A stretch of 13,683 bases of DNA, taken from contig DIYV01000067.1 of the NCBI GenBank assembly GCA_002429165.1, positions 35,494-49,176 of the forward strand. Reading direction: 5' to 3'. Of this stretch, positions 7,611 through 13,683 are shown piece after piece (the stretch's first letter is position 1; the number at the start of each line of letters is the position of its first letter). The notes beneath the pieces are model-generated. The model was not told the origin of the DNA. It did no database searches and was given only the letters and a program-made list of their open reading frames with translations. This DNA comes from Gallionella sp. UBA6045 (GTDB lineage Bacteria; Pseudomonadota; Gammaproteobacteria; Burkholderiales; Gallionellaceae). Made by a program: the position numbers and the translations under genes.

Positions 7611-7620
7611 TTTATAATTT

Positions 7621-8631
7621 TCAAGATTCATCGTGCCGCACTCCCACTTCTCCGGAATTGAAACGCCGCGTTCCCTGTTCGGTTTCCATGCATAACTCTC
7701 CGCGATCGCTGACTCCGCGCGCAATGCCATTCACGGTTTGCCCATCCGCCATGTGCAATCGGACCGGCATGTCCTGATTGATATGATAACGCTCCCATTC
7801 CTCGCGGAATGCGGCAAATCCGTCCAGTGCGAATTGCTGCAACACGCGCGCTAATTCCTGCAACAGGACGGCCAACAACTGGTTGCGTGTCGGCATAGTC
7901 GCGCATATTTCATCCAGTGCACATGCCGGCTGACCGATCTGCGGCACCAGACCGGCTGGCAAGGTGCAATTCAATCCGATGCCGATCACTACTGCGCTGG
8001 GCCCGAGCATATCGCCCTGCGCCTCGATGAGCACGCCGGCCAATTTGCCCTGGCCGGTCATGATGTCATTCGGCCACTTCAACTGCACACCCTGTGCGCC
8101 CAACCTGTTCAGTGCGCGCACAACCGCCACGCCTACCGCCAAACTCAATCCGGACAAGGCGTTCAACCCGCAATCGAAACGCCATAACAGGGAAAATGTC
8201 AGCGCCGTGCCCAGGCCGGAATGCCATGTCCGTCCCATCCTTCCGCGACCGGCAGACTGCAATTCCACCGCCAGTACGCTGCCACTGGGTGCCCCCCCGT
8301 TTGCAACAGCGGGGCCTGCGCGCTGCAGCAACAAGGTATTGCTGGAAGCGGCTTGCGGCAATATCTCGATATCGAATACTTTGATATCACTGCCCAGCCA
8401 ATGCACCACCTCATTCTGCTCCAGCCGCTGCCACGGGCGCGCCAGGCGATAACCGCGGCCGCGTATACGTTGCAGCTGAACTCCGTGATCCGCGACCCCG
8501 GCCAGCGCATTGAATACACTGGCACGCGACACGCCCAGCCGGCTTGCCAACACCTCGCCGGAATGGAATTCACCGTCCGCCAACAGGTTCAGCAGCTGCC
8601 AGGTGCGCGCTTTGACAATTCCCGCCATCAT
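7621..8631 (-). CDS. birA: Bifunctional biotin-[acetyl-CoA-carboxylase] ligase / biotin operon repressor BirA
   Basis: A 336-residue protein. The N-terminal winged helix-turn-helix (about 10-65; GVSRASVFNAL, RIRGRGYRL) is the DNA-binding part of class II ligases. The catalytic domain has the biotinyl-AMP loop SAGRGRMGRTW (126-136; usually GRGRRGR), KWPND (185-189) and KLAGVLIE (196-203). A small C-terminal SH3-like domain follows from about 285. It activates biotin and attaches it to the biotin carboxyl carrier protein, and may repress biotin genes. No biotin genes or typical biotin operator are visible in the window, so the repressor role is from family knowledge only. The ATG at 8631 overlaps the patatin stop by four bases (ATGA); a second ATG at 8628 follows immediately. 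Confidence 0.94.
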   Translation of the reverse strand: MMAGIVKARTWQLLNLLADGEFHSGEVLASRLGVSRASVFNALAGVADHGVQLQRIRGRGYRLARPWQRLEQNEVVHWLGSDIKVFDIEILPQAASSNTLLLQRAGPAVANGGAPSGSVLAVELQSAGRGRMGRTWHSGLGTALTFSLLWRFDCGLNALSGLSLAVGVAVVRALNRLGAQGVQLKWPNDIMTGQGKLAGVLIEAQGDMLGPSAVVIGIGLNCTLPAGLVPQIGQPACALDEICATMPTRNQLLAVLLQELARVLQQFALDGFAAFREEWERYHINQDMPVRLHMADGQTVNGIARGVSDRGELCMETEQGTRRFNSGEVGVRHDES

Positions 8632-9803
8632 TGCGGCATATCGATATCATGGCGCAGTTTTACATCAAGAAAGTCCATGATTTCATCGCACCGTTTTAAT
8701 GCATCCTGATAGCCCAGATCGATCAACGCGCGACAGAACTTTTTTTCGGACAGCAGATAGCTCACCAGCGTCCCGCCACTGTGTTTTCTTGCGCCAACCA
8801 AGCGCAGCAGCAGGCGTATCGTCCAGGGCAATTCTGCCGCGTATCGTTCTGCAATTTTTTCGATAGGCTGGCTGGGTGATATCACCAGCGCATCAATATG
8901 CCTGAGGTCGGCACGCTCACGCATTTCTTCCGGCATGATCGCGACCAGATCATTGATCTTTTTCAGGCGTTCCAGATCCACTTCCATACTGTCGAGAAAA
9001 ATACTGTTCAGGGTATGCCCGGCGATGCTCGCCAGGGAAGGATATTCGCCAATATCGGCCCGATCGGCCTGATCGGGATGCTCGGGATTGCCGTTCACGG
9101 AAACGCCGATAATCAGCACGCGTGTCGCGCCCAGATGCAGCGCGGGACTGATGGGCGCAATCTGGCGCATCGAACCGTCGCCGAAATATTCGCGATTGAT
9201 CAATGTCGCCGGAAAAATGAACGGAAGCGCGGATGAAGCCAACAGGTGCCTGATTTCGATCTGAGCCGGCATGCCCACCCTTCCCTTGCGCCGCCATGGA
9301 ACAAGCTGTTTCACGCCCTGATAAAAAGTCACCGACTGCCCGGAACCATAGCCGGATGCGGTAATGCTCAATGCGTGCAACAACCCCGCATCGATACTTT
9401 CCTGAATCTTTTCACAGGGCAGCATCTCTTCCAATAGCTCGACCAGCGGTGAATTGTCCAGCAGCGAAACCCGGGTGAGCTTGTTGATCCCGATCGTGTT
9501 CAATATCACGCCGGCAAACCACAACATGGAATTGTTGAACACGCCGACCACGTCGGTGCGGTATATCTGGTTGGCGTGGAAACCTTTCCAGGTGTTGGTC
9601 AGATACTGCACGCCCCGTCTGAAATTTCCGGCATTCACCGCGAGCGTGGCTGCATTGAGCGCGCCTGACGATGTGCCGCAGATAATCTGGAACGGACAAT
9701 GCGCGTTGCGCGGCAGGAATTCGGCGATCGCCTTGAGCACCCCCACCTGATAGGCAGCGCGCGCACCGCCGCCTGTGAGTATCAGTGCTGCGCGCTTCTC
9801 CAT
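8628..9803 (-). CDS. Patatin-like phospholipase
   Basis: A 391-residue protein with the patatin serine-aspartate dyad. The oxyanion-hole motif GGGARAAYQVGVL is at 11-23. The nucleophile elbow GTSSG is at 43-47 with serine S45. The catalytic aspartate is D209 in DGS (GDGSMRQIAPISPAL). Family members hydrolyse acyl esters of phospholipids or related lipids. The substrate here is unknown, and there is no signal peptide, so it should be cytoplasmic or bound to the inner membrane face. Residues about 215-391 contain a long extension beyond the core patatin fold. The start is 3 bases after the stop of the 80-residue protein, with no good Shine-Dalgarno, so translation probably depends on coupling. 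The stop overlaps birA. Confidence 0.9.
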   Translation of the reverse strand: MEKRAALILTGGGARAAYQVGVLKAIAEFLPRNAHCPFQIICGTSSGALNAATLAVNAGNFRRGVQYLTNTWKGFHANQIYRTDVVGVFNNSMLWFAGVILNTIGINKLTRVSLLDNSPLVELLEEMLPCEKIQESIDAGLLHALSITASGYGSGQSVTFYQGVKQLVPWRRKGRVGMPAQIEIRHLLASSALPFIFPATLINREYFGDGSMRQIAPISPALHLGATRVLIIGVSVNGNPEHPDQADRADIGEYPSLASIAGHTLNSIFLDSMEVDLERLKKINDLVAIMPEEMRERADLRHIDALVISPSQPIEKIAERYAAELPWTIRLLLRLVGARKHSGGTLVSYLLSEKKFCRALIDLGYQDALKRCDEIMDFLDVKLRHDIDMPQ

Positions 9804-9806
9804 TCG

Positions 9807-10049
9807 TTATCTATTCGCCGCAGCCTGTACCGATTCGAGCGCGTCTTTCAATGTCTCTTCCGGCAGGGCATTCAGGGTTTCCGACAGCATCTCCGCTGCA
9901 TCCATCGCTTCATTCCGAAAAGACTCGGGATCGGCGTTTGCCACCAATACCGCCGCCGCGCCCACCACTTTGAGCAACCTGTTGCGCTCCCGCATCAGTA
10001 TCTCGACTTCATCGCTCAGCATGGCGACTTCCTGTTTGTTCATTGTCAT
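9807..10049 (-). CDS. Small uncharacterised protein (80 residues)
   Basis: I do not recognise this family. It is supported as a real gene by a strong Shine-Dalgarno, AGGAG, seven bases before the ATG at 10049 and overlapping the maeB stop. It also fits tightly between maeB (9 bases before) and the patatin gene (3 bases after). The product is acidic and mostly helical. Residues about 8-28 (MLSDEVEILMRERNRLLKVV) look amphipathic, possibly a short coiled coil. They are followed by an alanine/valine-rich patch (GAAAVLVANA) and further helices rich in Glu and Ala. There are no cysteines, no signal peptide and no convincing membrane segment. A role as an accessory or adaptor to the phospholipase is possible from position alone. 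Confidence 0.75.
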   Translation of the reverse strand: MTMNKQEVAMLSDEVEILMRERNRLLKVVGAAAVLVANADPESFRNEAMDAAEMLSETLNALPEETLKDALESVQAAANR

Positions 10050-10058
10050 CTTATTCTC

Positions 10059-12329
10059 CTAGTGTAACTTCACGCCGGCCACCGCCAGCGCACTCATATT
10101 CACGATACGGCGCACCGTGGCAGTTGTGGTCAATATATGCACCGATTTGTTTGCACCCAACAGAATCGAACCTATGGTAATGCCATCGCCCCCGGTCATT
10201 TTCAGCAGGTTGTAGGCGATATTGGCCGCATCCAGATTCGGCATAATGAGCAGATTCGCCACGCCTTTCAAGCCGTTGTCCGGGAAAGCCGCAGTGCGCA
10301 AACTTTCTGACAATGCGGCATCACCGTGCATCTCGCCTTCCACTTCCAGTTCCGGTGCGAGCATTTCGAGCAACTCGCGCGCGCGACTCATTTTTCGTGC
10401 GGAAGCGTCTTCATGACTGCCGAAGTTTGAATGCGACAATAGCGCGACCTTCGGCGTCAGACCGAAACGGCGCATCTCCTCGGCAGCCAGAATGGTCATT
10501 TCGGCAACCTGTTCGGCGCTCGGGTCGAGATTGACGTGGGTGTCGCAGATGAATAGCGTATGCTTGGGCAGCATCAGGATATTCATCGCAGCGTATATAT
10601 TCGCGCCGGGGCGTTTTCCGATCACTTCATCGATATAGCGCAGATGTCTGATCGGCTGAGAAACTGTTCCGCACAACATTGCGTCCGCCTCACCCATGCG
10701 CACCAGCATCGCGGCAATCAGGGTGTTGCTGCGGCGCATCGCCCGCTTGGCCGTACTCGGCGTAACACCATGCCGCCGCATCAGGCGGTGATATTCGCTC
10801 CAGTATTCGCGATAGCGCGAATCGCTCTCCGGATTGACCAGATCGAAATGTTCGCCTGCGCGGATACGCAAGCCGAGTTTGGCAATGCGCTGCTCGATCA
10901 CCTCCGGGCGACCAACCAGTATCGGATGCGCCATACCTTCGTCGACCACTGTCTGCACCGCGTGCAGCACGCGGGATTCCTCGCCTTCCGCATAGACCAG
11001 ACGCTGCGGCGCACGCTTGGCAGCCTCGAACACCGGTTTCATCAGCATGTTGGAATGGTAAACAAAACCCGCCAGCTGTTCGCGATATGCCTCCATATCG
11101 GCAATCGGCCGCTCCGCCACCCCGCTGTCCATCGCGGCCTGTGCCACGGCAGGGGCGATGCGCGTAATCAGGCGGGTATCGAAAGGCTTGGGTATCAGAT
11201 GATCCGCGCCGAAACTCAAACTCTCGTCGCCGTATACTTCTTGCTCCTCTTCCGATTGCTCGGCTTGAGCCAGCTCGGCGATCGCATATACCGCCGCGCG
11301 CTTCATCTCCTCGTTGATGGTCGAAGCGCCCACATCCAGCGCGCCGCGGAAAATGAACGGGAAGCACAACGCGTTATTGACCTGATTCGGATAATCGGAA
11401 CGTCCGGTCGCCATGATCACATCGGGGCGCGCAGCCTTGGCCACACTCGGCAAAATCTCAGGGGTCGGATTGGCCAGCGCAAAAATCAGCGGACTCTGTG
11501 CCATTTGCTGAACCATTTCCGGCTTCAATACCCCGCCTGCGGACAAACCGAGAAACACATCCGCTCCGGCGATCACATCGGCCAGGGTACGCGCGGAAGT
11601 TTCCTTCGCATAGCGCGCCTTGTTGTCATCCATTTCTTCGGCGCGCCCTTTGTAAACCACGCCCTTGATGTCAGTCACGATGATGTTCTCCATGAGCACA
11701 CCGAGGCTGACCAGCATATCCAGACAGGCCAGCGCTGCCGCCCCTGCGCCGGATACCACCAACTTTATTTTTGCAATGTCCTTGCCGACCACCTTGAGGC
11801 CATTCAACAATGCCGCGCCGACGATGATTGCAGTGCCGTGCTGGTCGTCGTGGAATACCGGTATCTTCATCCGCTCGCGCAGCTTGCGCTCGATGTAGAA
11901 GCATTCCGGCGCCTTGATGTCTTCCAGATTGATACCGCCAAATGTAGGCTCCAGAGCGGCGATGATGTCCACCAGCTTGTCCGGATCGCGTTCGTCAATC
12001 TCCAGATCGAACACGTCGATGCCGGCGAATTTCTTGAATATCACGGCCTTGCCTTCCATTACCGGCTTGGCGGCCAGCGGACCGATTGTGCCGAGGCCCA
12101 GCACCGCGGTGCCGTTGGTGATTACCGCGACCAGATTGCCGCGCGAAGTCAGGTTGCGTGCCTCGGGCGGATTTTCCACGATGGCCTCGCAGACCGCGGC
12201 TACTCCCGGTGTATAGGCCAGCGCAAGGTCGCGCTGGGTGATCATCGGCTTGCTCGGGGTAACGGTGATTTTACCCGCCGGGGCTTGGCGGTGGTATTGC
12301 AGCGCAGCTTGGCGCAACTGTTCATCCAT
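10059..12329 (-). CDS. maeB: NADP-dependent malic enzyme, MaeB type (malic enzyme plus phosphotransacetylase-like domain)
   Basis: A 756-residue two-domain enzyme, standard for MaeB. The malic enzyme part (about 1-425) has the N-terminal catalytic segment with Y39 (ALAYTPGVA), K94 ([10 protein letters not shown]), metal ligands E136-D137 (NLEDIKAPE) and D161-D162 (FHDDQHGTA). A nucleotide-binding GAGAAALA lies at about 194-201. The C-terminal part (about 430-756) is a phosphate acetyl/butyryltransferase-like domain. In MaeB proteins it usually acts as an acetyl-CoA-sensing regulatory domain rather than an enzyme. It oxidatively decarboxylates malate to pyruvate, giving NADPH. The ATG at 12329 begins [10 protein letters not shown], a common MaeB start. 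Only a weak purine-rich ribosome site (AAAGAAG) precedes it. It is the first gene of the long minus-strand cluster. Confidence 0.95.
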   Translation of the reverse strand: MDEQLRQAALQYHRQAPAGKITVTPSKPMITQRDLALAYTPGVAAVCEAIVENPPEARNLTSRGNLVAVITNGTAVLGLGTIGPLAAKPVMEGKAVIFKKFAGIDVFDLEIDERDPDKLVDIIAALEPTFGGINLEDIKAPECFYIERKLRERMKIPVFHDDQHGTAIIVGAALLNGLKVVGKDIAKIKLVVSGAGAAALACLDMLVSLGVLMENIIVTDIKGVVYKGRAEEMDDNKARYAKETSARTLADVIAGADVFLGLSAGGVLKPEMVQQMAQSPLIFALANPTPEILPSVAKAARPDVIMATGRSDYPNQVNNALCFPFIFRGALDVGASTINEEMKRAAVYAIAELAQAEQSEEEQEVYGDESLSFGADHLIPKPFDTRLITRIAPAVAQAAMDSGVAERPIADMEAYREQLAGFVYHSNMLMKPVFEAAKRAPQRLVYAEGEESRVLHAVQTVVDEGMAHPILVGRPEVIEQRIAKLGLRIRAGEHFDLVNPESDSRYREYWSEYHRLMRRHGVTPSTAKRAMRRSNTLIAAMLVRMGEADAMLCGTVSQPIRHLRYIDEVIGKRPGANIYAAMNILMLPKHTLFICDTHVNLDPSAEQVAEMTILAAEEMRRFGLTPKVALLSHSNFGSHEDASARKMSRARELLEMLAPELEVEGEMHGDAALSESLRTAAFPDNGLKGVANLLIMPNLDAANIAYNLLKMTGGDGITIGSILLGANKSVHILTTTATVRRIVNMSALAVAGVKLH

Positions 12330-12365
12330 GATTTTCTTCTTTCATAGCCAGACTAGATTGCGCGG

Positions 12366-12371
12366 ATTATA
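12366..12371 (-). promoter_or_regulatory. Consensus -10 box upstream of maeB
   Basis: A perfect TATAAT on the minus strand, 37 bases upstream of the maeB ATG, would give a leader of about 30 bases. The positions 17 bases further upstream read CAGGGC, a poor -35 box, and there is no extended TG motif. If this is the promoter it probably needs an activator. No other good candidate was seen in the gap. Confidence 0.45.
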
Positions 12372-12449
12372 CCGTAGGCAGGCGGACGGCCCTGTATATC
12401 GCCAGATGCGCTTTCGTCATCGCTGAAAAAGAAAGATGTTGTCGGCTAG

Positions 12450-12590
12450 CTCACCGCTTACGACAGATTGGGCGAGAAACCGCAGCAGCACATACGTTTC
12501 ACCTGGGTCAGTCGTGACAACGCGCTGATAAAGGATATCATGAAAAAGTTCGGCGATCGGCACGTGACCGACATCAAGGACATCGACTGA
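12450..12590 (+). pseudogene. Coding remnant: C-terminal end of an unidentified protein
   Basis: Forty-six codons run from just after an in-frame TAG (12447-12449) to TGA (12588-12590). The translation begins LTAYDRLGEKPQQHIRF, continues TWVSRDNALIKDIMKKFGD and ends RHVTDIKDID. It looks like a normal folded-protein C-terminus. About three quarters of third codon positions are G or C, as in the real genes nearby, while the surrounding gap is not so biased. There is no start codon or ribosome site, except an internal ATG at about codon 31. In the same frame upstream of the TAG the reading continues for 23 more codons (to a TAG at about 12375), including SSSLKKKDVVG. A nonsense mutation (CAG to TAG) or a larger deletion could explain it. 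I cannot name the family. A real small gene is less likely. Confidence 0.45.
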
Positions 12591-12693
12591 TTTACTCGTT
12601 CCAACATATTGTTTCTATTAACAGTTGCAGTGCCGATCGTCCCCGCTTTGCACTTTATTGTCAGGTATTCAATATATTCTCTGGTTGTATTGG

Positions 12694-13179
12694 CTAATCA
12701 CCGTGTGCCAACGACTTTTTTTGTAGCGCGAGGCCGGTGCGATTTATCTTGATATATGCAAGAAATTCCGCGCCCGAGCATCCTTCGCATATCTTAACCA
12801 CATCTTGGGACAACGAAAAAATATTAATATCATGTTCCGCAACATGCAGGTCATCTTGTGAAGCTTTTTTGATGGTGTCATTGACTTTGTCGACAAGTTT
12901 CTCGCTGGCCTGTGTGTAAGGCACCAGAATCCAGAAATCAGTCCCGTCGCGCGCAACCAAGTCGGTCTTACGGAAAGCCTTGCGCAAGGAATGCGAAACA
13001 TCGTCAAGCTTTCGCGAAGCATTTTTTGCACCGTAAGTCTCGCCGAGTATGCCGAGGTTTTTATAATGAATATGGACCAGACCAAATTGAAGTGGGTCAG
13101 AATAGCGTTGTGTAACTGCCAGTAGCCATTCCAGCGTGAAAAGAAATTTATCATGCGAATCGATATCTTCTTGTTGCAT
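12694..13179 (-). CDS. Stand-alone degenerate GGDEF-domain protein
   Basis: A 161-residue protein that is essentially one GGDEF-type domain. The strand-helix-strand start (FGLVHIHYKNLGILGETYGA, about 32-51) corresponds to the usual nucleotide-binding opening. RKAFRKTDLVARDGTDFWILVP (about 66-87) aligns with the R-x-x-D...A-R-x-G-G-D-E-F region. The signature GGDEF is reduced to G79-T80-D81-F82, one residue shorter, so diguanylate cyclase activity is not expected. The inhibitory-site motif RxxD is kept (R70-K-T-D73) at the correct distance of five residues. A CEGC pair is at 131-134. I prefer the ATG at 13179, which has a G-rich ribosome site (GGGGGGGA) just upstream. A GTG at 13191 would add four residues. 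Function is probably c-di-GMP sensing or structural, by inference. Confidence 0.7.
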   Translation of the reverse strand: MQQEDIDSHDKFLFTLEWLLAVTQRYSDPLQFGLVHIHYKNLGILGETYGAKNASRKLDDVSHSLRKAFRKTDLVARDGTDFWILVPYTQASEKLVDKVNDTIKKASQDDLHVAEHDINIFSLSQDVVKICEGCSGAEFLAYIKINRTGLALQKKSLAHGD

Positions 13180-13238
13180 AATCCCCCCCACTGCATTTTA
13201 GATAAAAACTGCAAATATCGCTGCAACAGCTAGTGTCA

Positions 13239-13266
13239 TGTGATTTATCTAAAAGATGAAATCACA
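13239..13266. repeat. Interrupted inverted repeat upstream of the degenerate GGDEF gene
   Basis: The left arm TGTGATTTATCT (13239-13250) and right arm AGATGAAATCACA (13254-13266) pair over 12 base pairs with a single bulged base and a 3-base loop (AAA). The centre lies about 70 bases upstream of the GGDEF-like gene start. It could be an operator for a dimeric regulator or a leader hairpin. No T-tract follows on either strand, so it is not a typical intrinsic terminator. Confidence 0.5.
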
Positions 13267-13578
13267 CTTGCAAAATTAGCGCATCCCGGCAACCTTTATA
13301 AATATAATTATAACGCCACACGCAACCTGACAATACCGTCTGTGCATTAACAAAGACTCACAATCCGCAGATTGGCTCACTCTTCGTTTTGCCGAGAAAG
13401 GCAGTTGAGATAAGAGTCGCATCAGTCCGAGTTAACACCCAGCCAAAAAGGGACCACAAAATTCACAAGACTTGTTGAATTATAGGCACAAACTCTCGCT
13501 GCAAGGAAGAGTATTTCTATACATTTCATCTATTATTCTAATGTTTAGAGTGTTGCATCGATCAGTTGATCTCACCTC

Positions 13579-13594
13579 CGAATTTGGAAATTCG
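13579..13594. repeat. Perfect 16-base palindrome
   Basis: The arms CGAATTT and AAATTCG are separated by GG. It sits in AT-rich DNA with no adjoining gene in the window. It could be an operator for a gene beyond the right edge, or chance. Confidence 0.3.
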
Positions 13595-13673
13595 CGATAT
13601 TTGGTTGTCGCTTAGGCACCGAAACCACCTCAAATTGGTACGTAACAAGGCAGAAATGAAAGCGGGCTAAGAC

Positions 13674-13683
13674 CTGTCTCTTA
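13674..13683. other. Probable sequencing-adapter remnant at the contig end
   Basis: The last ten bases, CTGTCTCTTA, are identical to the first ten bases of the transposase mosaic-end read-through sequence CTGTCTCTTATACACATCT. Their exact position at the end of the window makes chance unlikely. They should not be treated as genomic. Confidence 0.7.

Larger units (their letters stand above)
12330..12693. other. Gap between maeB and the degenerate GGDEF gene (364 bases)
   Basis: The maeB-proximal part carries the likely maeB promoter. The middle (12450-12590) is a plus-strand coding remnant, described separately. Bases 12591-12693 are AT-richer and show no gene and no clear terminator for the GGDEF gene, which ends at 12694. 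Confidence 0.6.
13192..13683. other. AT-rich right end without a recognisable gene
   Basis: These 492 bases contain no open frame with a plausible start, ribosome site and family resemblance on either strand. Base composition is clearly lower in G+C than the genes to the left: bases 13501-13560 have 19 G or C of 60. Visible structure includes an interrupted inverted repeat (13239-13266), a TTATAAATATAATTATAA block at 13296-13313 that offers TATAAT on both strands, a 16-base palindrome (13579-13594), and an adapter-like end (13674-13683). On the minus strand TTGTCA (13333-13328) and TATAAT (13312-13307) are 15 bases apart, a weak candidate promoter for the GGDEF-like gene. Confidence 0.55.

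Noticed and set aside
10560..12347. A 595-codon open frame on the plus strand opposite maeB
   Set aside because: It is antisense to a fully convincing malic enzyme gene. The translation is rich in His, Arg, Gln and Cys with no family resemblance, a typical shadow of a GC-rich gene.
13239..13266. A CRP binding site (TGTGA...TCACA)
   Set aside because: The half sites are 18 bases apart rather than the six expected, so it cannot be a standard CRP/FNR-family site.
13553..13581. GGAGGTGA followed by ATG on the minus strand, a possible gene start
   Set aside because: The frame encodes only six residues before a stop, and the spacing to the ATG is too long.
13442..13615. A plus-strand open stretch ending VLHRSVDLTSEFGNSRYLVVA then TAG, considered as a transposase tail
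   Set aside because: No start or ribosome site, AT-rich codons without third-position bias, and no transposase motif I can name.
13641..13650. CGTAACAAGG, as found near the 3' end of 16S rRNA, hinting at an rRNA operon
   Set aside because: The bases on both sides do not match 16S rRNA, so it is a short chance match.
1..13683. CRISPR arrays, toxin-antitoxin pairs, complete insertion sequences or other defence genes
   Set aside because: No regularly spaced repeats, no cas-like proteins and no transposase or integrase motif were seen in any frame.

Overview
The window (13,683 bases) reads as a piece of a betaproteobacterial chromosome. The RegB/RegA pair, the birA-coaX-SPOR order and the miaB-ybeY-corC run all point there; placing it in the Nitrosomonadales/Gallionellaceae range is an inference from general character, not from a search. 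Both ends look like contig ends: the first gene is cut at base 1, and the last ten bases match the start of a transposase-library (Nextera-type) adapter.

Layout. Bases 2-906 (+) hold the end of a RegB-type redox sensor kinase and the complete RegA-type response regulator, joined by a 4-base ATGA overlap. Bases 1012-1743 (+) encode an S4-domain rRNA pseudouridine synthase. It converges on a minus-strand c-di-GMP phosphodiesterase that carries a CRP-like cyclic-nucleotide sensor domain (1772-2965). From 12329 down to 3160 everything lies on the minus strand and is tightly packed: maeB (malic enzyme), an 80-residue unknown protein, a patatin-like phospholipase, birA, coaX, a SPOR-domain membrane protein, a tRNA with anticodon CAT, then miaB, ybeY and corC. 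Four-base ATGA overlaps join patatin-birA, miaB-ybeY and ybeY-corC.

The right-hand 1.35 kb is different. It is gene-poor and becomes AT-rich. It holds a plus-strand 46-codon coding remnant next to the maeB promoter, a minus-strand stand-alone degenerate GGDEF protein, and about 490 bases with inverted repeats but no recognisable gene.

How the parts fit together. The main cluster mixes cofactor activation (BirA attaches biotin; CoaX makes the first CoA intermediate), C4/C3 carbon metabolism (MaeB) and translation quality (tRNA, MiaB, YbeY). A good sigma-70 promoter with a GC-rich discriminator sits at the 3' end of the SPOR gene and points at the tRNA. It may therefore also drive the downstream tRNA-modification and rRNA-maturation genes. 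Two c-di-GMP proteins bracket the cluster: an apparently active EAL enzyme on the left, and on the right a GGDEF-like protein that has lost its catalytic signature but keeps the RxxD product-binding motif. I found no CRISPR array, no complete mobile element and no clear new multi-gene system. The best leads are the degenerate GGDEF protein, the tRNA-driven miaB operon without ybeZ/phoH, the 80-residue protein, and the coding remnant.
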